This document shows, in pieces, positions 26,300 to 35,347 of a stretch of 64,000 bases of DNA. The notes beneath the pieces are model-generated. The model was not told the DNA's origin and did no database searches. It saw only the letters and a list, made by a program, of their open reading frames with translations. The translations under genes and the position numbers were made by a program. The first letter of the stretch is position 1. Every line of letters begins with the position of its first letter. Source of the stretch: Ruminococcus sp. (GTDB taxonomy: Bacteria; Bacillota; Clostridia; Oscillospirales; Acutalibacteraceae); NCBI GenBank assembly GCA_022779485.1, contig JALFTC010000014.1, positions 124,001 through 188,000 on the forward strand, read 5' to 3'.

Positions 26300-27682
26300 A
26301 TGGTACATTGTTACAAGAATAACGGCTACAATATCGTCATTGACAGCAACTCAGGAAGCGTCCATGTTGTTGACGAGGTGGCTTTTGAAGTTATAAATAA
26401 ATACGAAACAAGGAGCAAAGAGGAGATTATCCTCGAGCTTTCTGCAAAGTATCCTGAGATTAGTGCTGATGATGTAAGGGATATTTTTTCTGATATAGAG
26501 GAGCTGAAGGCTGAGGGTAAGCTGTTCTCCGAAGATACCTACAAGGATTTGCAGATAGATTTAAAGGCAAGGAAAACTAACCTGAAGGCACTTTGTCTGC
26601 ATATTGCCCACGACTGCAACCTCTGTTGTAAATACTGCTTTGCCGGTGAGGGTGAGTACAGCGGTGACCGTTCACTTATGTCCTTTGAGGTGGGCAAGAG
26701 GGCTTTGGACTTTTTGATTGAACAAAGCGGTGACAGAAAGAATCTTGAGGTGGACTTCTTCGGCGGAGAACCACTAATGAATTTTGAGGTTGTAAAACAG
26801 CTTGTGGAGTATGCAAGAAGTATTGAAAAGGAAAAGGGCAAAAACTTCCGCTTTACCCTTACCACCAACGGGGTGTTACTTGATGATGAGGTAATGGAAT
26901 GGGCAAACAAGGAGTGCTACAATGTTGTTCTTTCCCTTGACGGTCGAAAGGAAACCAACGACAGAATGAGGGTTACAAAGAATAACAAGGGCTCCTACGA
27001 CCTTATCCTGCCAAAGTTCATGAAAATGGCAAATCTCCGCAACCAACAGGGTTATTACATCCGTGGTACATACACACATTACAACAAGGACTTTGCAAAT
27101 GATATTCTTCACCTTGCAGATTTAGGCTTTGAACAGCTTGCAATGGAGCCTGTTGTGGCTGACCCTAAAATGGATTACGCACTAAAGGAAAGTGATATTC
27201 CGGCTTTAAAGGAACAGTACGACATTCTTGCAAAGGAAATGTGCAAACGAAATCGTGAGGGAAAGGGCTTTACATTCTTCCATTATATGATTGACCTTGA
27301 GGGAGGCCCTTGCATTTACAAGAGGATTTCCGGCTGTGGTGTGGGCACAGACTATATGGCTGTTACACCTTGGGGAGATTTGTACCCTTGTCACCAGTTT
27401 GTTGGGGATAAGAAGTTCCTCCTTGGAAATGTGTTTGACGGTGTAAAGAACACAGAAATTGTCAACGAATTTAAAATGTGCAATGTATATTCCCGTGAGG
27501 CTTGTCAAAATTGCTTTGCAAAGCTCTACTGCTCAGGCGGATGCTCCGCAAATGCCTACCACACAACAGGCAAAATCACAGGCACATGTGATATGAGCTG
27601 TGAGCTTCACCGCAAAAGGGTGGAAAACGCAATTATGATTAAGGTTGACCAAATGTTTGCGGAACAAGAGAATAACGAATGA
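26300..27682 (+). CDS. scfB: SCIFF radical SAM maturase (thioether-bridge forming)
   Basis: The 460-aa enzyme has an N-terminal RiPP-recognition-like region (about residues 1-90), the radical SAM cluster motif CNLCCKYC (CX3CX2C, near residue 108), FFGGEPLMNFE, and a C-terminal SPASM/twitch region with many Cys (CGVGTDYMAV, CHQF, CQNCFAKLYCSGGC). It forms Cys-thioether crosslinks on the adjacent SCIFF peptide. Length is as expected. The ATG lies 61 bp after the scfA stop. No peptidase or exporter gene adjoins. Confidence 0.95.
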   Translation: MVHCYKNNGYNIVIDSNSGSVHVVDEVAFEVINKYETRSKEEIILELSAKYPEISADDVRDIFSDIEELKAEGKLFSEDTYKDLQIDLKARKTNLKALCLHIAHDCNLCCKYCFAGEGEYSGDRSLMSFEVGKRALDFLIEQSGDRKNLEVDFFGGEPLMNFEVVKQLVEYARSIEKEKGKNFRFTLTTNGVLLDDEVMEWANKECYNVVLSLDGRKETNDRMRVTKNNKGSYDLILPKFMKMANLRNQQGYYIRGTYTHYNKDFANDILHLADLGFEQLAMEPVVADPKMDYALKESDIPALKEQYDILAKEMCKRNREGKGFTFFHYMIDLEGGPCIYKRISGCGVGTDYMAVTPWGDLYPCHQFVGDKKFLLGNVFDGVKNTEIVNEFKMCNVYSREACQNCFAKLYCSGGCSANAYHTTGKITGTCDMSCELHRKRVENAIMIKVDQMFAEQENNE

Positions 27683-27701
27683 ATTTTACAGAGATACAGA
27701 A

Positions 27702-27739
27702 AGGTCTGTCACAATTTTTCTTTGTGGCAGACCTTTTTT
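27702..27739 (+). terminator. Intrinsic terminator after the SCIFF maturase gene
   Basis: AGGTCTG and CAGACCT form the base of a hairpin extended by CACAA/TTGTG pairing, followed by TTTTTT. Confidence 0.9.
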
Positions 27740-27763
27740 ATGGAATTATTGTAGATGTAGAAG

Positions 27764-28387
27764 TTATTTATTTCTGTATTCCTCTTTTAAACAACCGTTT
27801 TTAAGTAAATTTAGTTTGCCGGTGAAATCCTCTGTTACGCTTTCTATATTGCGGTGAAAAATAAAGTAATCAAGCATTGCTTTGTGAACAATCATACTAA
27901 GCATTGATAGCAGGGCTTCAATTTCCGAGGTGGATTTAACAGCGAGCTTGGTGGTGTCAATATTGTTTAGGATAGTTGGCATATATTCCTTGATGTTGTT
28001 ACAAACACGGTCAATTACGCTCTTTGCGTTGGTTGATACACCGGGCATTAGGTTTTTCAGTTTGTTTTGAGTTAGCGTTTTATCTGTATTGTTAATAGTT
28101 ATCTCCATAATGTCGCTTATGGTTTTGAATATATCACCCTTGTTTTTTCCCAGAGTTCCGGTGCATAGCGAGTGGAATTCCTCTGAAAACCTGTCTGCAA
28201 AAATATCGTAAAGGTCGCCCTTATCTTCAAAATATTGATAAAAGCTACCCCTTGATATTCCTGCATCCTTAATTATACGGTTTATGCTGATTTTGTCCAA
28301 AGGGACTCTGTCAAATTCCTTTTTAATGGAGGCAAAAATTCTATCTCGCTTTGCCTTTGGTAGGTTGTAAAAGGTATCCTTAATCAT
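27764..28387 (-). CDS. TetR-family transcriptional regulator
   Basis: The 207-aa product has an N-terminal TetR DNA-binding domain (DRIFASIKKEFDRVP, then ISINRIIKDAGISRGSFYQY-F, about residues 15-55) and a ligand/dimer domain without a recognised subfamily. ATG 28387 has AGGAGG 8 bp upstream; an ATG 6 codons earlier lies within that ribosome site. Its promoter overlaps a perfect palindrome, so it very probably represses itself. There is no divergent partner gene; the other targets are unknown. Confidence 0.93.
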   Translation of the reverse strand: MIKDTFYNLPKAKRDRIFASIKKEFDRVPLDKISINRIIKDAGISRGSFYQYFEDKGDLYDIFADRFSEEFHSLCTGTLGKNKGDIFKTISDIMEITINNTDKTLTQNKLKNLMPGVSTNAKSVIDRVCNNIKEYMPTILNNIDTTKLAVKSTSEIEALLSMLSMIVHKAMLDYFIFHRNIESVTEDFTGKLNLLKNGCLKEEYRNK

Positions 28388-28411
28388 ATAATGACCTCCT
28401 ATCATTTATCG

Positions 28412-28458
28412 TTATGACAACTTGTCATAATAATAAGACTTTCCCTTTGGTTTGTCAA
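28412..28458 (-). promoter_or_regulatory. tetR promoter with palindromic operator
   Basis: On the minus strand TTGACA (28453-28458) and TATTAT (28430-28435) are 17 bp apart. A perfect 19-bp palindrome TTATGACAA-C-TTGTCATAA (28412-28430) covers the end of the -10 box and the predicted start, the classic TetR-family autorepression layout. Confidence 0.85.
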
Positions 28459-28469
28459 CATTAAATGAT

Positions 28470-28508
28470 AAAAAAAGAGGCTGTTGCAAATGATTATCTG
28501 CAACAGCC
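28470..28508 (-). terminator. Intrinsic terminator of the amylase gene at 28528
   Basis: On the minus strand GGCTGTTGCA and TGCAACAGCC form a perfect 10-bp stem with a 10-nt loop, followed by TCTTTTTTT. Confidence 0.9.
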
Positions 28509-28527
28509 CGGTTTGTGATATTAAATA

Positions 28528-30768
28528 TTATTTAAGGAAAGTTCCGTTTTCGCCAATCTGACCGTCAATACCTGTAAAGCCTGTTCCGCAAGCTACATAA
28601 ATTCTTGCGTTGCCCTTACCGATTGAGTCGGTTGTAAGTGTGCCATTTGTAACTGTCTTTTGGTCACCTGTAACAGCGTCAATATATTTTCCGTTAGGAA
28701 TGTTCTTGAAGGTTGCTCCACCGCTTACGGTGCAAAGTGCAAGTGAATCAACACCCTCAGATGCGTTAGTATATCTTCTGATATAAGCCATATTGCCGTC
28801 AACATAGTTGCTGTTGACTGTGTACTGACCCTTTTGGAGAGCAGGTACTGCCTGTCTGATAAGGTTCAGCTGACGAAGATGTGCTGAAAGAGGAGCGCTG
28901 AGTGTTGAACTTACTGTTCCTGATGCTGTGTATTTACCGAAATCGGTTGCTGTTACTGTACCCTCAAGCTGGTCGCCGTAGTATGCACGGCCTGTTGTTG
29001 AAAGAGGAGCATTTGGACCCACATCAATTGGCTGACCGCCCATAAACTGTGTTTCTGAACCATAGTAAACGCAAGGAATACCACGGAAGGTGTACATAAG
29101 TGACAGGTTTTCTGCCCATGCACTTGCATTGCCCGGGTATCTTACATCACAATCAGGACCGTAGTCGTGGGAGTCAACATATGTAACATTAAAGGTTGAG
29201 TCGTTGTAATATGGGTCTTCCTCTTTTCCTCGGGTAAAGGCACTGTTTGCGTTGCCAAAGTTCCAGTGCATTGGGAAGTCGATTACACCTGTACCGTTTG
29301 ACTTACTGTAGTCAGGTGTGTGGTAATTAATACCGTTAAGGAATACATTGTCTGATTTGAGAGCGCTTGATGTGCTCTCGTGACTTGCATAATGCTGTAA
29401 AGAGAGGTTAACATTAGCCTGCCAGTCATTACCAAAGCAGTTTTTGTACTTGCTGTCTGTTTCTCCCCATGTGTAGAATGGGGCGGAAATTGCCGGAATA
29501 CCGTGGTTCCAATATTCGTAAACTCTTGTACAAACCTCGCCGTAAATGAAGAACTTATCACCGCCGGCTTTCTGCCACTCAGGGAAGTAAAGCTCGTTGA
29601 GAGTAAGTCTTGAAACGTGCTTTTCTGTGTCAAGACGGAAGGCGTCAACGCCCATATCAATATAGTCTGTATATGCAGAATTAAGGTAATTTGCAACAGT
29701 TTTGTTTTCTGTGTTAATGTCAACGCAGTCACCTGCAATCTGACCTAACTGAACAGAGGGGCTTTCCCAGCTTAAATCCTTGTTGTGGTGGAAGTAGTTG
29801 TTCGGGTCGCCGGCAGGAGCAGAAAATTCTTCTGTTACCACCTGTGTGTCCTTCATTACAGAAAGTCTTGCCTGATACTGATTTTCAGGCTTTAGGGAAT
29901 TGTAGTTAGGGAATGACTTCTCAAGAAGAGAACCGCTGATAACCTTCATACAATCGGCTGTTTCCAAATTGTCGTAGTCCTTTGTAAACATTGGTGCAAG
30001 GAAGCTTTCGCCAAAGTTACCGGCATGGTTGATAACTACATCCTGAATAATCTTCATTTCCTTATCGTGGGCTGCGTCAATCAAGTCCTGATATGTAGCT
30101 CCGCTGCTCTCATAACGGGGGTCAACCTTTGTAAAGTCAAATGCGTGGTAGCCGTGGTAGTCGTAGCCGGAGGCATTTTCAACTACCGGTGTAATCCATA
30201 TTGCTGTAAAGCCCAAAGCCTTGATGTAGTCCAGCTTTTGAATAAGACCCTTGAAGTCACCACGCCATGCAGGGTCGGAGTCGGGGTTGTTTGCCTGTCC
30301 GTCATCCCAGCAGTGAACATTGTTGCCTGTGTCACCGTCATAAAATCTTGTGGTAATTACAAAGTAAATGCTGTCCTCACGAAGGTCACTTCTTTCATAG
30401 TTGCCCTGGTTTGAGGGATCCTTTGAATACCATCGTGTACCTTTGTACCACCATTCTCCGGTTGTTCGGGTGAGTTCATTGGACTGATTTCCCTGTGTTA
30501 CAAACATAAGGTTGATTTTTGTTTTATCGCTGAAGCTGTACTTGTACCAACCGTTGCCCTCTGATATCATCGAAGGGCCGGGGTAGTCCGTTTCGGTATT
30601 TGTAGGAAGTGAGTTCCAATAGTAAATGTTTGGAGTACCGCTTTCACTGTAATAGTGAATGGTAATTCCTACGCTTTCGGTACTTGCAGTAAAGGAGGAA
30701 ACCACTGCAATACTTAACATGGTGGCTATTGTGAGAAAAATAGCCAAAAGCCTTTTTGTTTTAATCAT
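28528..30768 (-). CDS. Secreted GH13 alpha-amylase with N-terminal starch-binding module
   Basis: The 746-aa product has a signal peptide (KRLLAIFLTIATMLSIAVVS), a CBM26-like module (about residues 33-110; IHYYSESGTPNIYYWNS and YPGPSMISEGNGWYKYSF), then a GH13 barrel (about 130-650). Catalytic residues read as Asp380 (VDAFRLDTEKH), Glu411 (FIYGEVCT) and Asp535 (VDSHDYGPD); the first conserved region is DVVINHAG. The C-terminus (about 660-746) is a small beta domain. There is no dockerin or sorting signal, so it is probably released. ATG 30768 is preferred over one 5 codons upstream (GGGGTG site). It cleaves alpha-1,4 glucan bonds in starch; product specificity is unknown. Confidence 0.93.
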   Translation of the reverse strand: MIKTKRLLAIFLTIATMLSIAVVSSFTASTESVGITIHYYSESGTPNIYYWNSLPTNTETDYPGPSMISEGNGWYKYSFSDKTKINLMFVTQGNQSNELTRTTGEWWYKGTRWYSKDPSNQGNYERSDLREDSIYFVITTRFYDGDTGNNVHCWDDGQANNPDSDPAWRGDFKGLIQKLDYIKALGFTAIWITPVVENASGYDYHGYHAFDFTKVDPRYESSGATYQDLIDAAHDKEMKIIQDVVINHAGNFGESFLAPMFTKDYDNLETADCMKVISGSLLEKSFPNYNSLKPENQYQARLSVMKDTQVVTEEFSAPAGDPNNYFHHNKDLSWESPSVQLGQIAGDCVDINTENKTVANYLNSAYTDYIDMGVDAFRLDTEKHVSRLTLNELYFPEWQKAGGDKFFIYGEVCTRVYEYWNHGIPAISAPFYTWGETDSKYKNCFGNDWQANVNLSLQHYASHESTSSALKSDNVFLNGINYHTPDYSKSNGTGVIDFPMHWNFGNANSAFTRGKEEDPYYNDSTFNVTYVDSHDYGPDCDVRYPGNASAWAENLSLMYTFRGIPCVYYGSETQFMGGQPIDVGPNAPLSTTGRAYYGDQLEGTVTATDFGKYTASGTVSSTLSAPLSAHLRQLNLIRQAVPALQKGQYTVNSNYVDGNMAYIRRYTNASEGVDSLALCTVSGGATFKNIPNGKYIDAVTGDQKTVTNGTLTTDSIGKGNARIYVACGTGFTGIDGQIGENGTFLK

Positions 30769-31101
30769 TTCATAACACCCCATTGTAGGATAATCTTTTA
30801 CATTATTATTATAATATGAAGCGTTTGAAATAATTTTCTTTTATAGAATAATTTTCTGCTGGTTCCTACAATAATTCGTGGGCGGATTTGTGCATAGTGT
30901 TGGAGTTGTTAACAATCTGTGAAATAATTTTAAACAAGATAATACTAATACCTGCTTTTTATTCAGTGTTTCCTTAGGTATTAGTATAAAAAAATAAGAA
31001 AGGACTGTACCGAAGTACAGCCTTTCTTAAAAAGGATAGGTATAAAACTAAGTATAGTTCCTCAGGAATGAACTGATACTCGTTAGTGATATAAGCTAAG
31101 T
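30769..31101. other. Intergenic region with nested palindrome and repeat-end fragment
   Basis: It holds the upstream region of the amylase gene, an exact 12-bp inverted repeat (30942-30953 and 30976-30987) whose 22-nt loop includes ATTCAGTGTTTCC, the terminal sequence of the ~160-bp element, and the amt terminator. No ORF is supported. Confidence 0.7.
30989..31028 (-). terminator. Intrinsic terminator of amt
   Basis: On the minus strand AAGAAAGGCTGTAC and GTACAGTCCTTTCTT form a long stem with a TTCG tetraloop, followed by A then TTTTTTT. Confidence 0.93.
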
Positions 31102-32820
31102 TTAGTCGTTCAGAGCGTCATAGCCGGTTTCTCCGGTACGAACTCTCATAACATCTTCTACATCTGTAACAAAGATTTTACCGCTTCCTCTATGCTCGGT
31201 ACCGATAGCCTTCTTAGCTGCTGCAACTACAAGACCCGGGTCAACAGTTGAAACAACAATGTCTACCTTTACCTTTGGATACAGGTTCATTGATGTTGGA
31301 ACACCCTTGTATCTGCCAAGGTGACCCTTTTCAACACCACAGCCCATAACCTGTGTAACTGTCATACCTGTAACACCGATAGCCTCCATTGTGTCACGGA
31401 GAATACCAAATTTATCCTCAGGGCAAACAATAGAAACCTGTGTATATTTACCCTCAGCCTTTGAACCGAGTGTAAGTTCAACCGGCTTAATACCTGTAAG
31501 GTCAACCTGCTCGGAAACTTCACCGTTGTATGCAGGGGTTGTAGCCATAAAGTCTGCATATGCAGATGAAAGACCGTGTTCTGCAAGGTCCATGCCAAGG
31601 ATTTCATCCTCAGCAGAAGCTCTAAGACCGATTGTGTGCTTGATAATCTGGAATACGATTGTCATTGCAACGAGAACATAGGCAACGATTGTAACAATAC
31701 CAAGTGCCTGAATACCAAGGAGCTTTAATCCGCCGCCGTAGAATAGACCGGGTAGGGCAGAGCCGTCAACGAAAGCACCTTCGCCCTTGCCTGTTGCGAA
31801 AAGACCAACAGCAAGTGTACCCCAAATACCGTTTGCCATATGTACGCCGACAGCACCAACAGGGTCGTCAATGTGGCACTTCTTATCAAGGAGTTCAACT
31901 ACTACATCAACAAGGATACCTGCTACAAGACCGATGATTACAGCGCCTAATGCGTCAACAGATGCACAAGGAGCAGTGATTGCTACAAGACCTGCAAGGG
32001 AAGCATTCAGACACATACCAACATCAGGCTTGCCGTCCTTAATCCAAGTGAATATCATACAAGCCACTGTTGAAGCACCTGTTGCAAGAGTTGTTGTTAG
32101 GAAGATAGAGCCAAGGCTTTCGATTGTGGTTGCGGCTGCACCGTTAAATCCGTACCAGCCGAACCAAAGGATGAATACACCAAGTGCACCCAGTGTAAGT
32201 GAGTGACCGGGAATAGCGTTTGACTTAATCTTGCCACTCTTAGTTTTGCTGTACTTACCGATACGAGGTCCAAGGATAATTGCACCAACAAGTGCGGCTG
32301 TACCGCCCACTGTGTGGATAACAGCAGAACCGGCAAAGTCAACAAACTGTAACTGATAAAGCCAGCCGCCTTTATTCCAAACCCAACCTGCTTCGATTGG
32401 ATATACAACAGCACTGATTAAAGCGGAATAAACGCAGTATGCGCTGAACTTTGTTCTTTCTGCCATTGCACCGGAAACGATTGTCGCTGCAGTAGCACAA
32501 AAAACAAGCTGGAATACAAAGCCGGAATAATCAAAGCTTTCGTAATTTTGGAACATTCCAAAGTTTGGAATACCAATGATACCTGCAAAATAATCTTGGG
32601 ACATCATAAGTCCAAAGCCTAAAAGCATAAATACAATAGAACCGATACAGAAGTCCATAAGGTTCTTCATAATGATGTTACCGGCACTCTTTGCTCTGGT
32701 AAATCCTGTTTCTACCATTGCGAAACCGCACTGCATAAAGAATACAAGTGCCGCACCAATCAGAAACCAGATTCCGAAAGAAGTACTGGTGATCATTTCT
32801 AATACAGAGTTTGCATCCAT
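31102..32820 (-). CDS. amt: Ammonium channel Amt fused to a P-II (GlnK) domain
   Basis: The 572-aa protein has an Amt channel of about 11 helices (residues ~1-420; motifs FFMQCGFAMVETGFTRAKS, AGSAVIHTVGGTAALVGA and the AVGVHMANGIWGTLAVG region with the pore His) followed by a complete P-II domain (about 455-565; VSIVCPEDKFGILRDTME, T-loop region GHLGRYKGVPTS). P-II proteins block Amt when nitrogen is sufficient; here the regulator is covalently attached. Amt-P-II fusions are known in some bacteria. It lies 113 bp downstream of glnN on the same strand, consistent with a nitrogen operon. Confidence 0.95.
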   Translation of the reverse strand: MDANSVLEMITSTSFGIWFLIGAALVFFMQCGFAMVETGFTRAKSAGNIIMKNLMDFCIGSIVFMLLGFGLMMSQDYFAGIIGIPNFGMFQNYESFDYSGFVFQLVFCATAATIVSGAMAERTKFSAYCVYSALISAVVYPIEAGWVWNKGGWLYQLQFVDFAGSAVIHTVGGTAALVGAIILGPRIGKYSKTKSGKIKSNAIPGHSLTLGALGVFILWFGWYGFNGAAATTIESLGSIFLTTTLATGASTVACMIFTWIKDGKPDVGMCLNASLAGLVAITAPCASVDALGAVIIGLVAGILVDVVVELLDKKCHIDDPVGAVGVHMANGIWGTLAVGLFATGKGEGAFVDGSALPGLFYGGGLKLLGIQALGIVTIVAYVLVAMTIVFQIIKHTIGLRASAEDEILGMDLAEHGLSSAYADFMATTPAYNGEVSEQVDLTGIKPVELTLGSKAEGKYTQVSIVCPEDKFGILRDTMEAIGVTGMTVTQVMGCGVEKGHLGRYKGVPTSMNLYPKVKVDIVVSTVDPGLVVAAAKKAIGTEHRGSGKIFVTDVEDVMRVRTGETGYDALND

Positions 32821-32869
32821 ATCTACTTCATCTCCTCAAGTAAAAATGTTAAATGTTAAATTGTATATA

Positions 32870-32907
32870 AACCCTACTCCTTGCTCCTGACTTCAAGGAG
32901 TAGGGTT
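32870..32907 (-). promoter_or_regulatory. Strong hairpin between glnN and amt
   Basis: AACCCTACTCCTTG and CAAGGAGTAGGGTT form a perfect 14-bp stem with a 10-nt loop. The following T tract is short (TTTATATA on the minus strand), so it may cause partial termination or act as an RNA-stabilising or processing element that sets different levels of glnN and amt. Confidence 0.7.
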
Positions 32908-32933
32908 GTTGATAAAGTTATTTTACTGTTTTA

Positions 32934-35021
32934 TCATACACCGAACAGAAGCTTGTCGTATGTAGGATATGGCCAGTATTCTGATGATGTGATTGTTTCC
33001 ATCTCATCACTTACTGCTCTAAGCTCGTTCATAGCAGCAAATACTACATCGTGATAATAGTTTGCCTTTTCCTGAGCATCCTCAATGTCGTTGCCCTTAA
33101 CAACAATTTCTTCAAGTGCCTTAATCTTTTCTGCAAAGGAAACAAGGTCGTTTGAAAGAGTTGTAACAAGCTCCTCCTCAACAGAGGTTGGAATACTTGC
33201 AGAAAGTGACTTTTTAGCCAATGCTGTGTCTGTAAGCTCCTTTACATAGGCTGATACAGCAGGGAGAATATCCTGTTTTGCCATTTCAAGCATTGTAAGA
33301 GCCTCAATGTTGATTGTCTTTGCATATTCTTCAAGTGTGATAACCTTACGAGCCTTGATTTCAATTTCGGAATGAACCTTGTTCTTAACAAACAAATCAA
33401 TGTTCTTCTGGTCGTCAAAGTGAGCAAGTGCCTCAGGAAGTGACTTAAGGTTGTACAGTCCTCTCTTTTCAGCCTCGATAGGCCATTCATCTGAGTAACC
33501 GTCACCGTTAAATACAACTCTTCTGTGCTCTGTAAATGTCTTTTTGATAAGCTCCTTAATTGCCTTTTCCTTATCGTCAGCTTTTTCAATTTCATCACAG
33601 AATTCATTAAGCTCTTCAGCCATAATTGTATTAATCATAATGTTTGGACAAGCGATGTTAACAGCTGAACCAAGCATTCTGAACTCAAATCTGTTACCTG
33701 TAAATGCAAATGGTGAAGTTCTGTTTCTGTCTGTGTTATCCTTCTTGAAATCAGGAAGAACATCAACACCAAGGTGCATTGGAATCTTGCCGGGAGCTGC
33801 ATAATCCTTGTCTTCAACAATGGAGTCAACAACTGCCTCAAGCTCGTCACCAAGGAACATTGAAACGATTGCAGGAGGTGCCTCGTTAGCGCCAAGTCTG
33901 TGGTCGTTACCTGCAGATGCAACAGAAATTCTGAGAAGGTCTGCATATTCGTCAACGCCCTTCATAATTGCTGCAAGGAAGAACAGGAACTGTGTGTTGT
34001 TGATTGGGTCTTTGCCCGGATTAATCAGGTTTTCTCCTGTGTTTGTACCCATTGACCAGTTGTTGTGCTTACCTGAACCGTTGACGCCTGCAAATGGCTT
34101 TTCGTGAAGCAGGCAAACCATACCGTGCTTTTCAGCAGTCTTTTTAAGTGTTTCCATAACAAGCTGGTTGTGGTCGGTTGCAATGTTTGTTGTACCGAAG
34201 ATAGGAGCAACCTCGTGCTGTGCAGGAGCAACCTCGTTGTGTCTTGTCTTTGATGTGATACCAAGCTTCCAAAGCTCAACATCAAGGTCAGCCATAAAGT
34301 CCTTAACTCTTGTCTTTAAAGCACCAAAGTAGTGGTCGTCAAGCTCCTGACCCTTTGGAGCAGCAGCACCGAAGAGTGTTCTGCCTGTAAAGATAAGGTC
34401 TTTTCTCTGGTCAAAATATTCCTTGTCAACAAGGAAGTATTCCTGCTCAGGACCAACTGTTGATGTAACCTTTTGAACATCCTTGCCAAAGAGCTTTAAG
34501 CTTCTGCAAGCTGCGTTTGAAAGTACTTCCATTGAACGGAGCAAAGGAGTCTTTTTGTCAAGTGCCTCGCCTGTGTATGAACAGAAGGCTGTTGGAATAT
34601 ATAATGTAGTATCTCTGATAAATGCCGGAGAAGTTGGGTCCCATGCTGTGTAGCCTCTTGCCTCAAATGTAGCACGAATACCGCCGCTTGGGAAGGATGA
34701 TGCGTCAGGCTCGCCCTTAACAAGCTCCTTACCGCCAAACTCCATAATTGCTGTGCCGTTTGACTCTGGGTCAATAAAGCTGTCGTGCTTTTCAGCAGTA
34801 ACACCTGTCATTGGCTGGAACCAGTGTGTGTAGTGGGTGCAACCCTTTTCTACTGCCCAGTCCTTCATTGCATTTGCAACAACATTTGCAACTGAAAGGT
34901 CAAGTGGTTCGCCAAGGTCGATAGTCTTCTTAAGTGCCTTGTATGTAGCCTTAGGAAGTCTTTCCTTCATTGTAGCATCGTTAAATACCATACTACCAAA
35001 GATTTCCGGAATGTTTGCCAT
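32934..35021 (-). CDS. glnN: Type III glutamine synthetase GlnN
   Basis: The 695-aa protein is of the large GSIII family. Motifs include [20 protein letters not shown] and [16 protein letters not shown] (ATP/glutamate site), [13 protein letters not shown] and [18 protein letters not shown]. It makes glutamine from glutamate, ammonia and ATP. Length is normal (about 700). The start has AGGAG 9 bp upstream. It is transcribed from a strong promoter through an early terminator that looks like an ANTAR target (35095-35137), and the ANTAR gene is the divergent neighbour. Confidence 0.97.
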   Translation of the reverse strand: MANIPEIFGSMVFNDATMKERLPKATYKALKKTIDLGEPLDLSVANVVANAMKDWAVEKGCTHYTHWFQPMTGVTAEKHDSFIDPESNGTAIMEFGGKELVKGEPDASSFPSGGIRATFEARGYTAWDPTSPAFIRDTTLYIPTAFCSYTGEALDKKTPLLRSMEVLSNAACRSLKLFGKDVQKVTSTVGPEQEYFLVDKEYFDQRKDLIFTGRTLFGAAAPKGQELDDHYFGALKTRVKDFMADLDVELWKLGITSKTRHNEVAPAQHEVAPIFGTTNIATDHNQLVMETLKKTAEKHGMVCLLHEKPFAGVNGSGKHNNWSMGTNTGENLINPGKDPINNTQFLFFLAAIMKGVDEYADLLRISVASAGNDHRLGANEAPPAIVSMFLGDELEAVVDSIVEDKDYAAPGKIPMHLGVDVLPDFKKDNTDRNRTSPFAFTGNRFEFRMLGSAVNIACPNIMINTIMAEELNEFCDEIEKADDKEKAIKELIKKTFTEHRRVVFNGDGYSDEWPIEAEKRGLYNLKSLPEALAHFDDQKNIDLFVKNKVHSEIEIKARKVITLEEYAKTINIEALTMLEMAKQDILPAVSAYVKELTDTALAKKSLSASIPTSVEEELVTTLSNDLVSFAEKIKALEEIVVKGNDIEDAQEKANYYHDVVFAAMNELRAVSDEMETITSSEYWPYPTYDKLLFGV

Positions 35022-35094
35022 AGTAATTATCTCCTATCCTTGTACTAAAATCAGCTTTTACTAATAACTAATAATAGTATAATAAAATTAGACT

Positions 35095-35137
35095 AAAAAA
35101 AGGCGCCACAGACTCATTGTCTGCAGCGCCATTGCTG
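35095..35137 (-). promoter_or_regulatory. Candidate ANTAR antitermination leader with terminator before glnN
   Basis: On the minus strand the RNA begins near 35142. Hairpin 1 is CAGC-AATGGC-GCTG (35124-35137), a hexaloop of the AnnGnn type. Hairpin 2 is CAGAC-AATGA-GTCTG (35109-35123). A terminator stem GGCGC/GCGCC (35126-35130 with 35102-35106) encloses hairpin 2 and is followed by T tract 35101-35095. Hairpin 1 and the terminator share bases and exclude each other, the known logic of ANTAR-bound leaders. The second loop departs slightly from the consensus hexaloop. Confidence 0.7.
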
Positions 35138-35148
35138 TCTATGCTCAC

Positions 35149-35177
35149 ATTATAGTATCAAACCCCAACAAAGTCAA
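35149..35177 (-). promoter_or_regulatory. glnN promoter
   Basis: On the minus strand TTGACT (35172-35177) and TATAAT (35149-35154) are 17 bp apart. The transcript would start near 35142, only a few bases before the first leader hairpin. Confidence 0.88.
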
Positions 35178-35200
35178 GGGTAAAACAAGCAAAAAATAAA

Positions 35201-35231
35201 TTTTGCAAGATTTTTATAGAAACTTGCAAAA
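35201..35231. promoter_or_regulatory. Inverted repeat upstream of the glnN promoter
   Basis: TTTTGCAAG (35201-35209) and CTTGCAAAA (35223-35231) form a perfect 9-bp inverted repeat with a 13-bp spacer, about 24 bp upstream of the -35 box of glnN. It may bind a dimeric regulator; which one is unknown. Confidence 0.5.
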
Positions 35232-35318
35232 TAGAGGCATAAAAATGAATAAAACCTATAAAAAATGTACAAAACGATAGATTACAGACGGAATGGGCAT
35301 TAAAAATTGCAAAACACC

Positions 35319-35347
35319 TTGACGAAGTACATCTGTAATTATATAAT
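35319..35347 (+). promoter_or_regulatory. Plus-strand promoter in the glnN-ANTAR intergenic region
   Basis: TTGACG (35319-35324) and TATAAT (35342-35347) are 17 bp apart. Its transcript would run about 270 nt before the ANTAR gene, passing a small hairpin (AGGAGA/TCTCCT near 35376-35390). It drives either a long leader or a small RNA. A second, nearer candidate is an extended -10 (TG-T-TATAAT) at 35568-35576 without a good -35. Confidence 0.55.
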
